A DNA stretch of 64,000 nt from Candidatus Reidiella endopervernicosa (GTDB lineage: Bacteria > Pseudomonadota > Gammaproteobacteria > GCF-013343005): the NCBI RefSeq assembly GCF_013343005.1, contig NZ_CP054491.1:1904501-1968500 (forward strand), read 5' to 3'. A program made the position numbers and the translations under genes. Each line of letters begins with the position of its first letter. Positions within the stretch are counted from its first letter, which is position 1. The notes beneath the pieces are model-generated. The model had not been told where the DNA came from and made no database searches. It saw nothing but the letters and a program-made list of their open reading frames with translations. Below, piece after piece: positions 48,851 through 62,155 of the stretch.

Positions 48851-50137
48851 ATGCGTATTCTGATCACCATACTGATGTTGCCACTGCTTGCTTACGGGGG
48901 GGTAAAGGGTTACCTCTGGTACGACTTCAAGAGTAAGGTCGATGAGGCGATTGCCGGTGTGGCTCCCTTCGTTGATATCAAATATGAATCTGTTCATACA
49001 GACCTCCGTGGCGAGGTAGGTCTTAATAAGGTTGTTATTCAACCGAAAATGGCACCCGATGTGATTGAGCTGGCTGAACTGCGGCTCAAGGCTCCTAACA
49101 TTCTCTACTTCCTCGATGTCAGCAAACGGGTTAATGAGGGCAAGATGCCTGAGCTACTCGGCATGTCGTTGACCGATCTCAAACTCGATCTCGATAGCGA
49201 TCTGCTGCGTTCTATGGCGCAGATGCAGGCACAGGCCGAGGCGGCCAGTGGCGTTGAGCCTCAGACATCAATGGATGCACTCGGTTGTGGCGATGTACGC
49301 TCCTTTGGTGTGGCTGAGTTGCAGCAGATGGGCTATAGCGAGCTGGTGAGTAATGTCGAGATGCAGTTTGAGTTCGATGAGTCGGATAACACCTTCACTA
49401 TCGATCTCAATGGCAACAGTGATGGGCTCTATAGCTTTGAGGTAAACACCCAGTTCCAGATGGACCCCAATGCGATGGCCGGTGTGGCAATGGGCATGGT
49501 GGGGCCGCAGGTCAATCGTCTGCGACTCGATTTTAACGATCATGGTTATGCCAAGAGCCGTAACGCCTTCTGCGCAGCTAAAGGTGGCGGAGAGGTTGAG
49601 GCCTATGTCGATCGCCACATTGCACTACTGGCTGAGGAGATGGGAGCCAATTTCTCTGAGAATGCGGTTAAAACCTATCGTAACTTCATGCTCAAAGGTG
49701 GCACGCTATCGATTGCTACATACCCTGCAGTGGGAACAGACTTTACCGGGTTGGCGCTTTATACACCGCGTCAGGCGATCGCGATGCTCGGCATGGAGAT
49801 TACGATCAACGGCACGCTGATCACCGAAGAGGAGCTTGGCTGGCTCGATGAGAAGACGCTGGAGAAGCATCGTGTGGAGGCGGAGGAGGCCGCACGCCAG
49901 AAGGAGATCGAGGCTGCGGTTAAAAAACGCAAAACCGTTCGCACCATAGGCCTGGCTGAGTTGACTCAATATATCGATTGGCGCATTACCCTCAACATGG
50001 CTGATGGAGAGATCCACAAAGGGCGGCTGGAGGCATATGATGGAAACAACGTCATCGTGCGCAAGCGGTTACACGGCGGAACCATCAGTTATCCGGTAGT
50101 AGCCGCCGATGTGGTAACGATTCAGGTGGTTAACTAG
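48851..50137 (+). CDS. hypothetical membrane-anchored periplasmic protein
   Basis: A 428-residue protein with an N-terminal signal/anchor (ITILMLPLLAYGGVKGYLWY), then a large beta-rich region with repeated amphipathic strands (VGLNKVVIQPKMAPDVIELAE; FEVNTQFQMDP), a charged coiled coil (~345-375, EAEEAARQKEIEAAVKKRK) and a small SH3/RNA-like C-terminal domain (ITLNMADGEIHKGRLEAYDG). The overall plan recalls AsmA-like or YdgA-like periplasmic proteins but I cannot assign a family. It stands alone between a kinase and darP. Confidence 0.7.
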   Translation: MRILITILMLPLLAYGGVKGYLWYDFKSKVDEAIAGVAPFVDIKYESVHTDLRGEVGLNKVVIQPKMAPDVIELAELRLKAPNILYFLDVSKRVNEGKMPELLGMSLTDLKLDLDSDLLRSMAQMQAQAEAASGVEPQTSMDALGCGDVRSFGVAELQQMGYSELVSNVEMQFEFDESDNTFTIDLNGNSDGLYSFEVNTQFQMDPNAMAGVAMGMVGPQVNRLRLDFNDHGYAKSRNAFCAAKGGGEVEAYVDRHIALLAEEMGANFSENAVKTYRNFMLKGGTLSIATYPAVGTDFTGLALYTPRQAIAMLGMEITINGTLITEEELGWLDEKTLEKHRVEAEEAARQKEIEAAVKKRKTVRTIGLAELTQYIDWRITLNMADGEIHKGRLEAYDGNNVIVRKRLHGGTISYPVVAADVVTIQVVN

Positions 50138-50165
50138 CCAGGAATTGCGCCTCGGTCGATTGTAA

Positions 50166-50684
50166 CTAGTCCGTTGCGATCAGTTGTCGTAGATACTTAA
50201 AAATCACCCGTGCAGTCGCGGGTGGTTTTTCCGCCTTGCGCTCCTTCTCCGCCTTGCGCAGTAATTGACGCAGATGTTGGCGGTCAACAGCAGGGTGCTC
50301 CGCCACTAGCTCGCCAAGCGCACTATCACCTTCACTGAGTAGACGATCACGCCACTGCTCGATGCGGTGGAAGCGGGCACGATCCTCGATGTGTCCCTCC
50401 TCAAGACGCTCCAGGGCGAGACGAATCGGTTCGGGGTCACTATGACGCAGCAGCTTGCCGAGATACTGCAGCTGGCGTTTCAGTGCGCCGTGTTTCTTGA
50501 TGCGGCGCGCCTCACTGACAGCCGCAGCGATGTTCTCAGGCAGCGGCATACGTTTGAGTTGCTGGTCTGAAAGCGCAACCAGTGTTGCGCCCAGATCGCG
50601 CAGGGCAAGACTCTCGCGCTTGAGCTGGGTCTTGCTGACCAGCTCAATCTCATCGTCTTCTATCGGCTCTTCATTCTCTGACAT
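50166..50684 (-). CDS. darP: ribosome biogenesis factor DarP (YjgA, DUF615)
   Basis: A 172-residue acidic-start helical protein (MSENEEPIEDDEIELVSKTQ) with KRESLALRDLGATLVALS, RRIKKHGALKRQLQYLGKLLR and RQHLRQLLRKAEKE, typical of DarP/YjgA, which binds late 50S intermediates and helps peptidyl-transferase centre maturation. Standard length. It precedes nothing on its strand and lies 39 bp downstream of trxB... on the minus strand, so trxB and darP could be... separately terminated; no terminator is obvious. Confidence 0.9.
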   Translation of the reverse strand: MSENEEPIEDDEIELVSKTQLKRESLALRDLGATLVALSDQQLKRMPLPENIAAAVSEARRIKKHGALKRQLQYLGKLLRHSDPEPIRLALERLEEGHIEDRARFHRIEQWRDRLLSEGDSALGELVAEHPAVDRQHLRQLLRKAEKERKAEKPPATARVIFKYLRQLIATD

Positions 50685-50723
50685 ATCGGTTTTTCCCCAC
50701 GAGATTAACTATGGGGCGCTCGA

Positions 50724-52856
<2,133 letters not shown>

Positions 52857-52903
52857 AAAATTATAATTAGCTTAAGAAATATATTTAATAACAAGGATTA
52901 ATC

Positions 52904-55213
52904 TTGGGTCAGGCGCGTCGCAAATCTGCTGATGAACAACCGATAGGTACCTACGTCACTCGTGGTCTGCGTGAGGCGGCGCTGTTTCTGCTTGCAGCCT
53001 TAGCGCTCTATCTACTGCTGGCGCTCTTCAGCTACAGCCCCACCGATCCGGGTTGGTCGCACAGCGGAGTGGTCGAAGTGATCGCTAATGGCGGTGGTCG
53101 GGTGGGTGCATGGTTTGCCGATGTCTTTCTCTACCTGTTCGGTTATCTCGCCTATCTCTTCCCGATTATGGTGGCGATCAGTGGTCTGATCGTCTATCGC
53201 ATCAATCCCGATGGCAGTGGTTTCGATACCCACCTGTTTGCGATGCGCTGGAGCGGTTTTCTACTCACCCTTGCCGGTGGCTGTGGTCTGGCCTCACTTC
53301 ATCTCGCACACCTCTCAACCGGCTTGCCACTCGATGGCGGCGGGGTACTGGGTCAGGTGGTCGGTGGCGGACTGGTAGGGGTGCTGAGCCCACTGGGTTC
53401 GAGTCTCTTTCTCTTTACCCTGTTTATGATCGGTGTCACCTTCTTTACCGGCCTCTCCTGGCTCAAGGTGATGGACGCCACTGGCCGAATTACACTTGAA
53501 CTGGTCGATCGCAGCATCGCGAAGATTCGTACCCTGCGTGAGAATCTGGTCGCCCACCGTGCGCGCAAGGAGCGTGAAGAGACGGTCAAGGTGGTCAAGG
53601 AGCGTAAGAAACGTCGCACTGCGCCGAAGATCGAGATCCATAAACCGAAGCCGAAGGTGGAGGTGAGTGAGCGGGTTGAGAAGGAGCGGCAGGTGCAGCT
53701 CTTTGATGTGCCCAACGATGGCACCACACCGCCGCTGGCGCTGCTCGATGAGGAGCAGCCGTTCGATAAGGGCTTCTCTCCCGAGGTGCTGGAGGCGATG
53801 TCGCGGCAGCTGGAGCTGAAGCTGGCTGACTTTGGCATCGAGGTGGAGGTGACGGCGGTCCACCCGGGACCGGTCATTACCCGTTTTGAGATGATGCCGG
53901 CGGCTGGTGTGAAGGTCAGTCGGATCACCAACCTGGCCAAAGATCTGGCTCGTTCGCTCTCAGTGATCAGCGTGCGCGTGGTCGAGGTCATTCCTGGTAA
54001 GTCGGTAATCGGTATCGAGATCCCCAATGAGCATCGTGAGATGGTGGTGCTCTCCGAGATCCTCAAATCGCGTGATTACGATAAGGCGGGTTCCCCGCTC
54101 ACCCTGGCCCTGGGCAAGGATATTGGCGGTTTGCCGTCGGTCACTGATCTGGCCAAGATGCCGCATCTACTGGTGGCCGGTACCACCGGTTCGGGTAAGT
54201 CGGTGGCGGTCAATGCGATGATTCTCAGTCTGCTCTACAAGAGCTCACCGAGAGATGCACGCATGATCCTGATCGATCCAAAGATGCTGGAGCTCTCGGT
54301 CTATGAGGGGATCCCGCATCTGCTCACTCCGGTTGTGACTGATATGAAAGAGGCGGCCAATGGGCTGCGTTGGTGCGTTGGCGAGATGGAGAGACGCTAC
54401 AAGCTGATGGCCGCACTCGGTGTGCGCAACATTGCCGGTTACAACCGCAAGGTGAAGGATGCAGAGGAGGAGGGTACCCCGATCCCCGATCCACTCTTCA
54501 AGCCCGAAGAGAGCATGGAGATGACGCCACCCAGTCTTGAGCACCTTCCCTATATCGTGGTGGTGGTCGACGAGTTCGCCGACATGATGATGGTGGTTGG
54601 CAAGAAGGTTGAAGAGCTGATTGCACGACTGGCACAGAAGGCACGTGCCGCTGGTATCCATCTGATTCTTGCCACCCAGCGCCCTTCGGTCGATGTTATT
54701 ACCGGTCTGATCAAGGCCAATATCCCGACCCGTATCGCCTTCCAGGTTTCGACCAAGATCGATTCGCGCACCATTCTCGATCAGGGTGGTGCCGAGCAGC
54801 TACTCGGTCACGGCGATATGCTCTATCTCGCACCCGGTACCGGCCTGCCGGTGCGTATTCACGGTGCCTTTGTCTCCGATCAGGAGGTGCATCGTGTGGT
54901 GGATAACCTCAAGGCAAACAGTGAGCCGCAGTATCTCGAAGAGATCCTCGAGGAGTCGAGTGACCCGTCGACGATGCTGCCGGGTGAGGCACCTGCGGGT
55001 GGTGATGCCGAGAGTGATCCGCTCTACGATGAGGCGGTACGTATCGTCACCGAGACGCGTCGAGCCTCGATCTCCGGTGTGCAGCGTCGTCTTAAAATCG
55101 GATATAACCGTGCTGCGCGTATGATCGAGGATATGGAGCTGGCCGGTATCGTTGGTGAACTACAGTCCAACGGCAGTCGCGAGGTGCTGGCACCGCCACC
55201 ACCCAAGAATTGA
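52904..55213 (+). CDS. ftsK: DNA translocase FtsK
   Basis: A 769-residue septal DNA pump. The N-terminus has four membrane helices (~25-195), followed by a short linker (~200-280) rather than the long one of E. coli. Alpha/beta motor domains with Walker [13 protein letters not shown] (~425) and Walker [12 protein letters not shown] (~551), then [15 protein letters not shown], and a C-terminal gamma domain (~695-765) that reads KOPS sites ([20 protein letters not shown]). It acts with XerCD at dif. Start is TTG with AAGGA upstream. Confidence 0.95.
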   Translation: MGQARRKSADEQPIGTYVTRGLREAALFLLAALALYLLLALFSYSPTDPGWSHSGVVEVIANGGGRVGAWFADVFLYLFGYLAYLFPIMVAISGLIVYRINPDGSGFDTHLFAMRWSGFLLTLAGGCGLASLHLAHLSTGLPLDGGGVLGQVVGGGLVGVLSPLGSSLFLFTLFMIGVTFFTGLSWLKVMDATGRITLELVDRSIAKIRTLRENLVAHRARKEREETVKVVKERKKRRTAPKIEIHKPKPKVEVSERVEKERQVQLFDVPNDGTTPPLALLDEEQPFDKGFSPEVLEAMSRQLELKLADFGIEVEVTAVHPGPVITRFEMMPAAGVKVSRITNLAKDLARSLSVISVRVVEVIPGKSVIGIEIPNEHREMVVLSEILKSRDYDKAGSPLTLALGKDIGGLPSVTDLAKMPHLLVAGTTGSGKSVAVNAMILSLLYKSSPRDARMILIDPKMLELSVYEGIPHLLTPVVTDMKEAANGLRWCVGEMERRYKLMAALGVRNIAGYNRKVKDAEEEGTPIPDPLFKPEESMEMTPPSLEHLPYIVVVVDEFADMMMVVGKKVEELIARLAQKARAAGIHLILATQRPSVDVITGLIKANIPTRIAFQVSTKIDSRTILDQGGAEQLLGHGDMLYLAPGTGLPVRIHGAFVSDQEVHRVVDNLKANSEPQYLEEILEESSDPSTMLPGEAPAGGDAESDPLYDEAVRIVTETRRASISGVQRRLKIGYNRAARMIEDMELAGIVGELQSNGSREVLAPPPPKN

Positions 55214-55272
55214 ACGATTCGAGTGGTCGGCAGTCTCTCAGAGAGAGGCGCATTAGAGAGAATTTTCCACTG

Positions 55273-55899
55273 ATGAAGAAGTTTCTGATAATCCTGATCG
55301 CAACTTTCCCAACCCTGCTGTTTGCCGGTGAGGGGGAGCAGCGGCTGCGCGCATTTCTTGAGAATACCCGGACTCTGCAGGCGAGTTTTGTACAGACACT
55401 GACCGATGAGCGTGATGTGGTGCAGCAGCAGAGCAGTGGTCGTTTCAGCCTGCAACGCCCCGGACGTTTTCGCTGGGAGTACCACACACCCTATCCGCAG
55501 CTGATTATCGATGATGGAGAGCGGATCTGGTTCTTCGACAGTGAGCTCGCTCAGGCCACGGTGAAGTCAGTCGATAAGGCGTTTGCCTCCAGCCCGGCGA
55601 TGCTGCTAACCGGAGATGAGCCGTTGGAGCGCCACTTCTTTGTCGAGGAGTTTGCGATGGAGGGTGAGCGGCGCTGGGTACGACTGACGCCGATCCAGGA
55701 GGACGGTGAGTATAAGGAGATTCGCATCGCGATGACCGAAAACGAGCTGGCGGCGATGGCGGTCCTCGATAATTTCGGCTCTACGACCCATATTGAGTTC
55801 AGCTCGCTTCAGCTCAATGCGGAGCTTGATCCGAGCCAGTTTCAATTCGTCCCTGCCGAGGGTGTCGATGTGATCATTGGCAGTGAGATCCTCGACTAA
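55273..55899 (+). CDS. lolA: outer-membrane lipoprotein carrier protein LolA
   Basis: A 208-residue periplasmic chaperone moving lipoproteins from LolCDE to LolB. Signal peptide (MKKFLIILIATFPTLLFAG), then RLRAFLENTRTLQASFVQTL, the SGRFSLQRPGRFRWEYHTPY motif and IEFSSLQLNAELDPSQFQF. The internal ATG at 55273 is chosen because it gives the signal peptide; it lies 59 bp after ftsK. Confidence 0.93.
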   Translation: MKKFLIILIATFPTLLFAGEGEQRLRAFLENTRTLQASFVQTLTDERDVVQQQSSGRFSLQRPGRFRWEYHTPYPQLIIDDGERIWFFDSELAQATVKSVDKAFASSPAMLLTGDEPLERHFFVEEFAMEGERRWVRLTPIQEDGEYKEIRIAMTENELAAMAVLDNFGSTTHIEFSSLQLNAELDPSQFQFVPAEGVDVIIGSEILD

Positions 55900-55929
55900 T
55901 TCCAGAGTATCCACGAGCCAGGCAGACCA

Positions 55930-57252
55930 TTGAATTCCCTTTTTGAATCAGAGGCCGATGTCCGGCCGCTCGCCGACCGGATGCGTCCACAGCTGCTTGA
56001 AGAGTACGTGGGCCAGTCCCACCTGCTTGCTGAGGGTAAACCACTACGTCAGGCAATCGAAGGGGACCGACTCCACTCTATGGTCTTCTGGGGGCCTCCC
56101 GGTACCGGCAAGACAACCCTGGCGCGGCTGATCGCCCACTACTGTGGTGCGCAGTTTCTTAGTATCTCCGCCGTACTCGGTGGGGTGAAGGATATACGAA
56201 GTGCTGTTGATCAAGCGAAACAGGCCCTGGCTGAGGGGCGTCGCACCATTCTCTTTGTCGATGAGGTACATCGTTTTAATAAGGCGCAGCAGGATGCCTT
56301 TCTTCCCTACGTTGAGGACGGCACGCTCACCTTCATCGGCGCCACCACCGAAAATCCCTCCTTCGAACTGAACAATGCGTTGCTCTCACGGGCGCGTGTC
56401 TATGTGTTGAAGTCACTCGGCAGTGGAGAGATTCGGCAGATCGTCGACCGGGCACTGAGCGATGAGTCGCGTGGTATCGCTGCCAGTGGCATCGAGATGG
56501 GTGATGAGCTCAGAGATAGTCTGGCTGGGGCAGCTGATGGCGATGCACGTCGGGCACTCAATTTTCTCGAGATCGTTGCTGAACTGGCGGCCAGTCGTGG
56601 CGAGACGGGTGAGATCGATGAGGCACTCCTTACCGAGGTGATTGCTGGAGGTGTGCGACGCTTCGATAAGGGAGGAGAGGCGTTTTATGACCAGATATCG
56701 GCACTGCACAAATCGGTGCGTGGCTCCAATCCCGATGCAGCGCTCTACTGGTTTGCTCGCATGGTTGATGGTGGTTGTGATCCACTCTATATCGCCCGAC
56801 GGGTAGTACGCATGGCCTCTGAGGATATCGGCAACGCCGATCCGCGGGCGTTGCAGCTGGCACTCGATGCCTGGGAGGTGCAGGAGCGGCTCGGTAGCCC
56901 CGAAGGGGAGCTGGCGATTGCTCAGGCAATTGTCTATATGGCCTGCGCTGCGAAAAGTAATGCGGTCTACATGGCCTATAAGGCAGCGATGAGTGATGCA
57001 CGAATGCATGGTTCGCTGGAGGTGCCGATTCACCTGCGCAACGCGCCGACCAAACTAATGAAGGAGCTCGGTTACGGTCACGCTTACCGTTACGCACACG
57101 ATGAGCCTGAGGCTTATGCCGCAGGTGAACACTACTTCCCGGAGGAGATGTCGGCGGTCAGTTACTACCAGCCGGTGGCTCGTGGTTTGGAGCAGAAGAT
57201 CGGTGAAAAACTGGCGCATCTGCGTGACCTGGACAGAAAAGCGGGCAAATAA
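55930..57252 (+). CDS. rarA: replication-associated recombination protein A (MgsA/RarA)
   Basis: A 440-residue AAA+ ATPase acting at stalled replication forks. N-terminal [16 protein letters not shown], Walker [10 protein letters not shown] (~54), [16 protein letters not shown], sensor [18 protein letters not shown] and the C-terminal tetramer domain (AHYCP-like region [15 protein letters not shown]). Start is TTG at 55930. It follows lolA by 30 bp, a common gammaproteobacterial order. Confidence 0.94.
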   Translation: MNSLFESEADVRPLADRMRPQLLEEYVGQSHLLAEGKPLRQAIEGDRLHSMVFWGPPGTGKTTLARLIAHYCGAQFLSISAVLGGVKDIRSAVDQAKQALAEGRRTILFVDEVHRFNKAQQDAFLPYVEDGTLTFIGATTENPSFELNNALLSRARVYVLKSLGSGEIRQIVDRALSDESRGIAASGIEMGDELRDSLAGAADGDARRALNFLEIVAELAASRGETGEIDEALLTEVIAGGVRRFDKGGEAFYDQISALHKSVRGSNPDAALYWFARMVDGGCDPLYIARRVVRMASEDIGNADPRALQLALDAWEVQERLGSPEGELAIAQAIVYMACAAKSNAVYMAYKAAMSDARMHGSLEVPIHLRNAPTKLMKELGYGHAYRYAHDEPEAYAAGEHYFPEEMSAVSYYQPVARGLEQKIGEKLAHLRDLDRKAGK

Positions 57253-57342
57253 CCACGCCTAGTGGTGATGGACCTTGCCACCAGGCGAAACATGTTGTAG
57301 AAATCCCTGATCAATAATAACTAATAATTCTGAGGTCTATTG

Positions 57343-57546
57343 ATGTCAGAGAAAAATTTCCAACGCTTCAGCGATCGCTACTTCAGGGTCAGTCCGCTCT
57401 ATGCCTTACCCGGCTGGTATCTTAAATTGCGGGGCAGGGGGAAAATCATGGGGCCCTATCCGACGCGCCAGCACGCCGAGGTGGCGGGTGAGTATTACGT
57501 GAAGGATTGTAAGACGAGTGGGGATATTGGCGGTCGTTGTAGATAG
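57343..57546 (+). CDS. small DUF6316-like protein
   Basis: A 67-residue cytosolic protein (MSEKNFQRFSDRYFRVSPLY) with WYLKLRGRGKIMGPYPTRQH, resembling the short DUF6316 family whose core is a dimly conserved FR(S/D)xRFxxxxxxWYFxTREG...GPF pattern. Function unknown. Preceded by ribosome-like GAGGT and an alternative TTG start one codon upstream. Confidence 0.6.
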   Translation: MSEKNFQRFSDRYFRVSPLYALPGWYLKLRGRGKIMGPYPTRQHAEVAGEYYVKDCKTSGDIGGRCR

Positions 57547-57588
57547 AGACTGTATCCTGTAAATCAACAGTCGATATTCGGCTCAATA

Positions 57589-58656
57589 GTGAAAATGATG
57601 AGTCGTCTCTTCCCCGTTCTTCTTTCTCTACTGCTAACCACTATTTCGTTAGTCCATGCTGCTGAATCTGCGGTAATTCTTCAGTACCACCATTTTAGCG
57701 ATACCACGCCGCGATCAACCTCTATCTCTCCAGAGCGTTTTGAGCAGCAGCTTAACTATCTAGAACAGAATGATTTCACAGTCTGGCCGCTGCAAAGGGT
57801 AGTAGATGCTGTCCTGCAGGGTGATGTGGTACCGGATAAGACTATCGCGATCACGGTCGATGATGCCTACGATTCGATCTATAGCGAGGCGTGGCCACGA
57901 TTAAAACGACGCGGCTGGTCAATGACCGTGTTTGTAAATAGCGATGCGGTCGATAGTGGTCTACGCCCCTATCTGAGCTGGGAGCAGATGCGCGAGATGC
58001 AACGCTCGGGTGTTGCCTTCGCTAACCATACGGCATCACATGATCATCTGATAAGGCGCCGAGCAGGGGAGCCGGAGTCGCAGTGGCGTCTCCGGGTAAT
58101 TGCAGATATCGACAAGGCTCAGCAGCGGTTGCAGGAGGAGTTGGGTAGGGCGCCCAAGCTCTTTGTCTACCCCTATGGCGAGTATGACTATGCGCTTCGA
58201 CAGCTAGTGGGAGAGCTTGGATATGTCGGGTTTGGCCAGCAATCGGGGCCCATTGGACCCTTGAGTGATCGGCGTGCACTACCGCGTTTTCCCATGGCAG
58301 GCCCCTACACTGAGATGGCGGGCTTTATCGAAAAACTCAACACCCTGCCGCTGCCAGTTAATGGGCAAGGTGAGGTTGATCCGCTGTTACCGAATCAGCT
58401 CGAACTACCCATTCTGTCTCTTAAGCTCAATGCAGGGGCGTTTAATCCTGACGCGATCAGCTGCTTCATCACTGGGCAAGGGAAAGGTGATGTGAGCTAC
58501 CAGGCAGGGCTGTTGACGGTCATGGCGAAGTCAGCGCTGCCGGTAGGACGCAGCCGCTACAACTGCACCGTTCGGCATAACAAAATGAACCGCTACTTCT
58601 GGTATAGCCAGAACTGGATTCGGCGTAACAGTGACGGTAGTTGGTATCGCGAATAG
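57589..58656 (+). CDS. polysaccharide deacetylase family protein
   Basis: A 355-residue secreted enzyme: signal peptide (LFPVLLSLLLTTISLVHAA), then a NodB-type domain with AITVDDAYDSIY (metal-binding DD), ANHTASHDHL (His pair) and VYPYGEYDYAL. Deacetylates N-acetylglucosamine polymers, possibly of biofilm or cell wall, matching the cyclic-di-GMP theme but with no visible link. The C-terminal ~100 residues are a separate small domain. Start GTG 57589; ATGATG a few codons in is the alternative. Confidence 0.87.
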   Translation: MKMMSRLFPVLLSLLLTTISLVHAAESAVILQYHHFSDTTPRSTSISPERFEQQLNYLEQNDFTVWPLQRVVDAVLQGDVVPDKTIAITVDDAYDSIYSEAWPRLKRRGWSMTVFVNSDAVDSGLRPYLSWEQMREMQRSGVAFANHTASHDHLIRRRAGEPESQWRLRVIADIDKAQQRLQEELGRAPKLFVYPYGEYDYALRQLVGELGYVGFGQQSGPIGPLSDRRALPRFPMAGPYTEMAGFIEKLNTLPLPVNGQGEVDPLLPNQLELPILSLKLNAGAFNPDAISCFITGQGKGDVSYQAGLLTVMAKSALPVGRSRYNCTVRHNKMNRYFWYSQNWIRRNSDGSWYRE

Positions 58657-58828
58657 CCGTGGTGGTGGTCACTGCTTATGAGGATTGTGTGCCTGGGTGG
58701 TGTGTTCATCTTGGATCAGATGTTCATGACGCCCTACATCATCCCCTAAAATAACAGGAAAGATTATAAAATAAGCAAATACTGATATACTCTGCGACTT
58801 GTTGCCAGCTACTGTTTGAGAGCTTGTT

Positions 58829-59782
58829 ATGGTTAGTCGTAGGATTCTATTTGTCGGTCTATTGATGGCGATGACGCAGACCAGCGTCTGGGCGGAGCGT
58901 TACTATCCACAGCGTGTTGCCTACACGGGTTATCCAGCATATGTCGCACCAGTGAACTATGCGCCTCAGTCCTACTATTCACCCTACAGATACCGCTATG
59001 GTGGATACCCCTATCCAACGCCCCCTGCACAGCAATTAAAGTCCAAGGCGCTTGGGAAAACAGTTAATCCCGCTAAGAGACCCAGCAAGATGAAGAGTGA
59101 TGCCAAGGGTGCGGTTAACCATCCACCTGTGATTGTTCAAAAGAGTGGTGGTAAGAAGACGACATTTATCAACAAGCTGGTACCACTGGTCGAAGTTGAA
59201 AATCGACGTATTGCCGAGGTTCGTGCGGAACTCATTACTCTTTTCGATTCTGTAGCGGCTGGTGGGGTGCTCACCGATGGTGAATTGAATCGTATTCACA
59301 AGATTGCAAAACAGTATCGCGTCAAGGGGGATCCTCTCTCTCAGCGTGAGGCGCTGCTACAGCGAGTCGATATCATTCCTGTTGAGCTGGCTCTTGCCCA
59401 GGCGGCCAATGAATCGGCGTGGGGTGAGTCGCGTTTTGCTCGCGAGGCACTTAACCTGTTTGGCATCTGGACCTATGACGCCTCTAAGGGGTTGGTGCCG
59501 AAGGGCCGTAGTGAAGGGCAGAAACATCTGGTGCGTAAATACGATTCACTGGGTGAGTCGGTGCGCCACTACTTAAATCTGCTCAACAGCCACTCCGCCT
59601 ATCAACCGTTGCGTGAGATTCGTGCTGAGTTGCGCCGAAGCGGTGGTGAGTTGGATGGCGCGCTGATGGCAGCTGGTCTGGTGCGATACTCAGCTAAGGG
59701 AGATGAGTATGTGAAGATCATCCGCTCAATTATCTCTACGAATGAACTAGAACGATTCCGCCAACCTGTTTCAAGCTCCTGA
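58829..59782 (+). CDS. glucosaminidase-domain protein (Bax-like)
   Basis: A 317-residue exported protein with signal peptide (ILFVGLLMAMTQTSVWA), a Tyr/Pro-rich region (~23-70, YYSPYRYRYGGYPYP) that may anchor or bind wall components, and a glucosaminidase domain (~165-300) with LAQAANESAWGESRFA and NLFGIWTY. Members cleave peptidoglycan glycan strands. 58657-58828 shows no other gene. Confidence 0.83.
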   Translation: MVSRRILFVGLLMAMTQTSVWAERYYPQRVAYTGYPAYVAPVNYAPQSYYSPYRYRYGGYPYPTPPAQQLKSKALGKTVNPAKRPSKMKSDAKGAVNHPPVIVQKSGGKKTTFINKLVPLVEVENRRIAEVRAELITLFDSVAAGGVLTDGELNRIHKIAKQYRVKGDPLSQREALLQRVDIIPVELALAQAANESAWGESRFAREALNLFGIWTYDASKGLVPKGRSEGQKHLVRKYDSLGESVRHYLNLLNSHSAYQPLREIRAELRRSGGELDGALMAAGLVRYSAKGDEYVKIIRSIISTNELERFRQPVSSS

Positions 59783-59877
59783 TTCATTACCCCAAAACGG
59801 TTATCAGTAGTGGCGTGGTGTTACGAGTTGGGTAGAATAGTCGCCCAATATCCAAGGTAATCGATGCAAAGCCGACT

Positions 59878-60252
59878 ATGACCCAAATTTTAGCTATTGC
59901 CGGAGGTGGCGCTGTAGGTGCGTTGCTCCGATTTTGGGTCTCGGGTGGGGTCTACAGCCTGCTCGGACGTGGTTTCCCCTACGGTACTCTGGCGGTCAAC
60001 ATCCTCGGTAGTCTGCTGATGGGGTTTCTCTATGTGCTGCTGATCGAGCGCCTTAACGTGTCAGTTGAGTGGCGCGCCGCCCTGATGGTGGGGCTGCTGG
60101 GCGCCTTTACTACGTTCTCTACCTTTTCTATCGAAACACTGACCCTGATTGAAGCGGGTGAGCTGTTCAAGGCAGTTATCAATATGGTGCTCAGCGTGGT
60201 GGCGTGTGTGGCTGCTGCATGGCTGGGGCTGGTCGTTGGGAGAGCGTTATGA
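59878..60252 (+). CDS. crcB: fluoride exporter CrcB/Fluc
   Basis: A 124-residue membrane protein of four helices that exports fluoride as a dual-topology dimer. GALLRFWVSGG, GTLAVNILGSLLMGF and the phenylalanine-rich GAFTTFSTFSIE motifs are conserved. It overlaps the next gene by 4 bp (ATGA). I do not see a fluoride riboswitch in 59783-59877. Confidence 0.93.
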   Translation: MTQILAIAGGGAVGALLRFWVSGGVYSLLGRGFPYGTLAVNILGSLLMGFLYVLLIERLNVSVEWRAALMVGLLGAFTTFSTFSIETLTLIEAGELFKAVINMVLSVVACVAAAWLGLVVGRAL

Positions 60253-60569
60253 GTAATGGGCAGAACGTCACGGTGGTGCGGATCTATCTCAATGAGGGAG
60301 AGGCGCAGCTCGAGAATCTGATGAAACGGCTGCACGACTGGGAACACCTACGTGGACTAACCGTGTTTCGCGGTATCGCCGGCTATGGCGATTCTGGTGA
60401 GGTGCATAGCAGCAAGCTCATCGACCTTTCGCTCAACCTGCCGGTAGTGGTGGAATTTTTTGATAAGCCGGAGAAGATCGAGGCGGTTCTCGACCATCTT
60501 GGCGACACGATTAAGGTAGGCCACATGCTAAGCTGGCCGGCGCTGATAAACAGTAACGAAGAAGATTAA
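60249..60569 (+). CDS. DUF190 protein
   Basis: A 106-residue cytosolic protein with the DUF190 pattern VRIYLNEGE, GLTVFRGIAGYG, KLIDLSLNLPVVVEF and KVGHMLSW. The family often sits next to crcB and has a PII-like ferredoxin fold. The ATG overlaps the crcB stop, so translation is coupled. It may modulate CrcB. Confidence 0.9.
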   Translation: MSNGQNVTVVRIYLNEGEAQLENLMKRLHDWEHLRGLTVFRGIAGYGDSGEVHSSKLIDLSLNLPVVVEFFDKPEKIEAVLDHLGDTIKVGHMLSWPALINSNEED

Positions 60570-61853
<1,284 letters not shown>

Positions 61854-61887
61854 CAATGCGACGCATGTGACATTATCTGTTACTGGC

Positions 61888-61920
61888 AAAGCTGCTATCT
61901 GTCATGGGTGGCAGCTTTTT
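61888..61920 (+). terminator. intrinsic terminator after serS
   Basis: AAAGCTGC and GCAGCTTTTTT form a stem across a 15-nt loop followed by T's, 35 bp after serS. 61921-62155 has no gene that I can support. Confidence 0.8.
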
Positions 61921-62155
61921 ATGTCAAAGATGCCTGTCAACCGGTCTATCCACTGTTTTTGTAAGGTAAATAGGGGCTTACAATTAGTTCCATTGATTAC
62001 AGCAAGTTGGATTGCTTCTTGCTTTCCAAATAGTGAACTCTGTTCCAGTACCCCTTCATGATTAGTGTGAATGGGAGTGATTCAGGCTATCTTCTAGCTA
62101 TCGGAGTTCGTTTTTCTGGAAACGTGGGTTATTTCTGACGAATAGTGAGGTTTTA

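Noticed and set aside
59783-59877. Fluoride riboswitch before crcB
   Set aside because: The GGxGAUGG and UGAUG-type conserved segments are not present in order.
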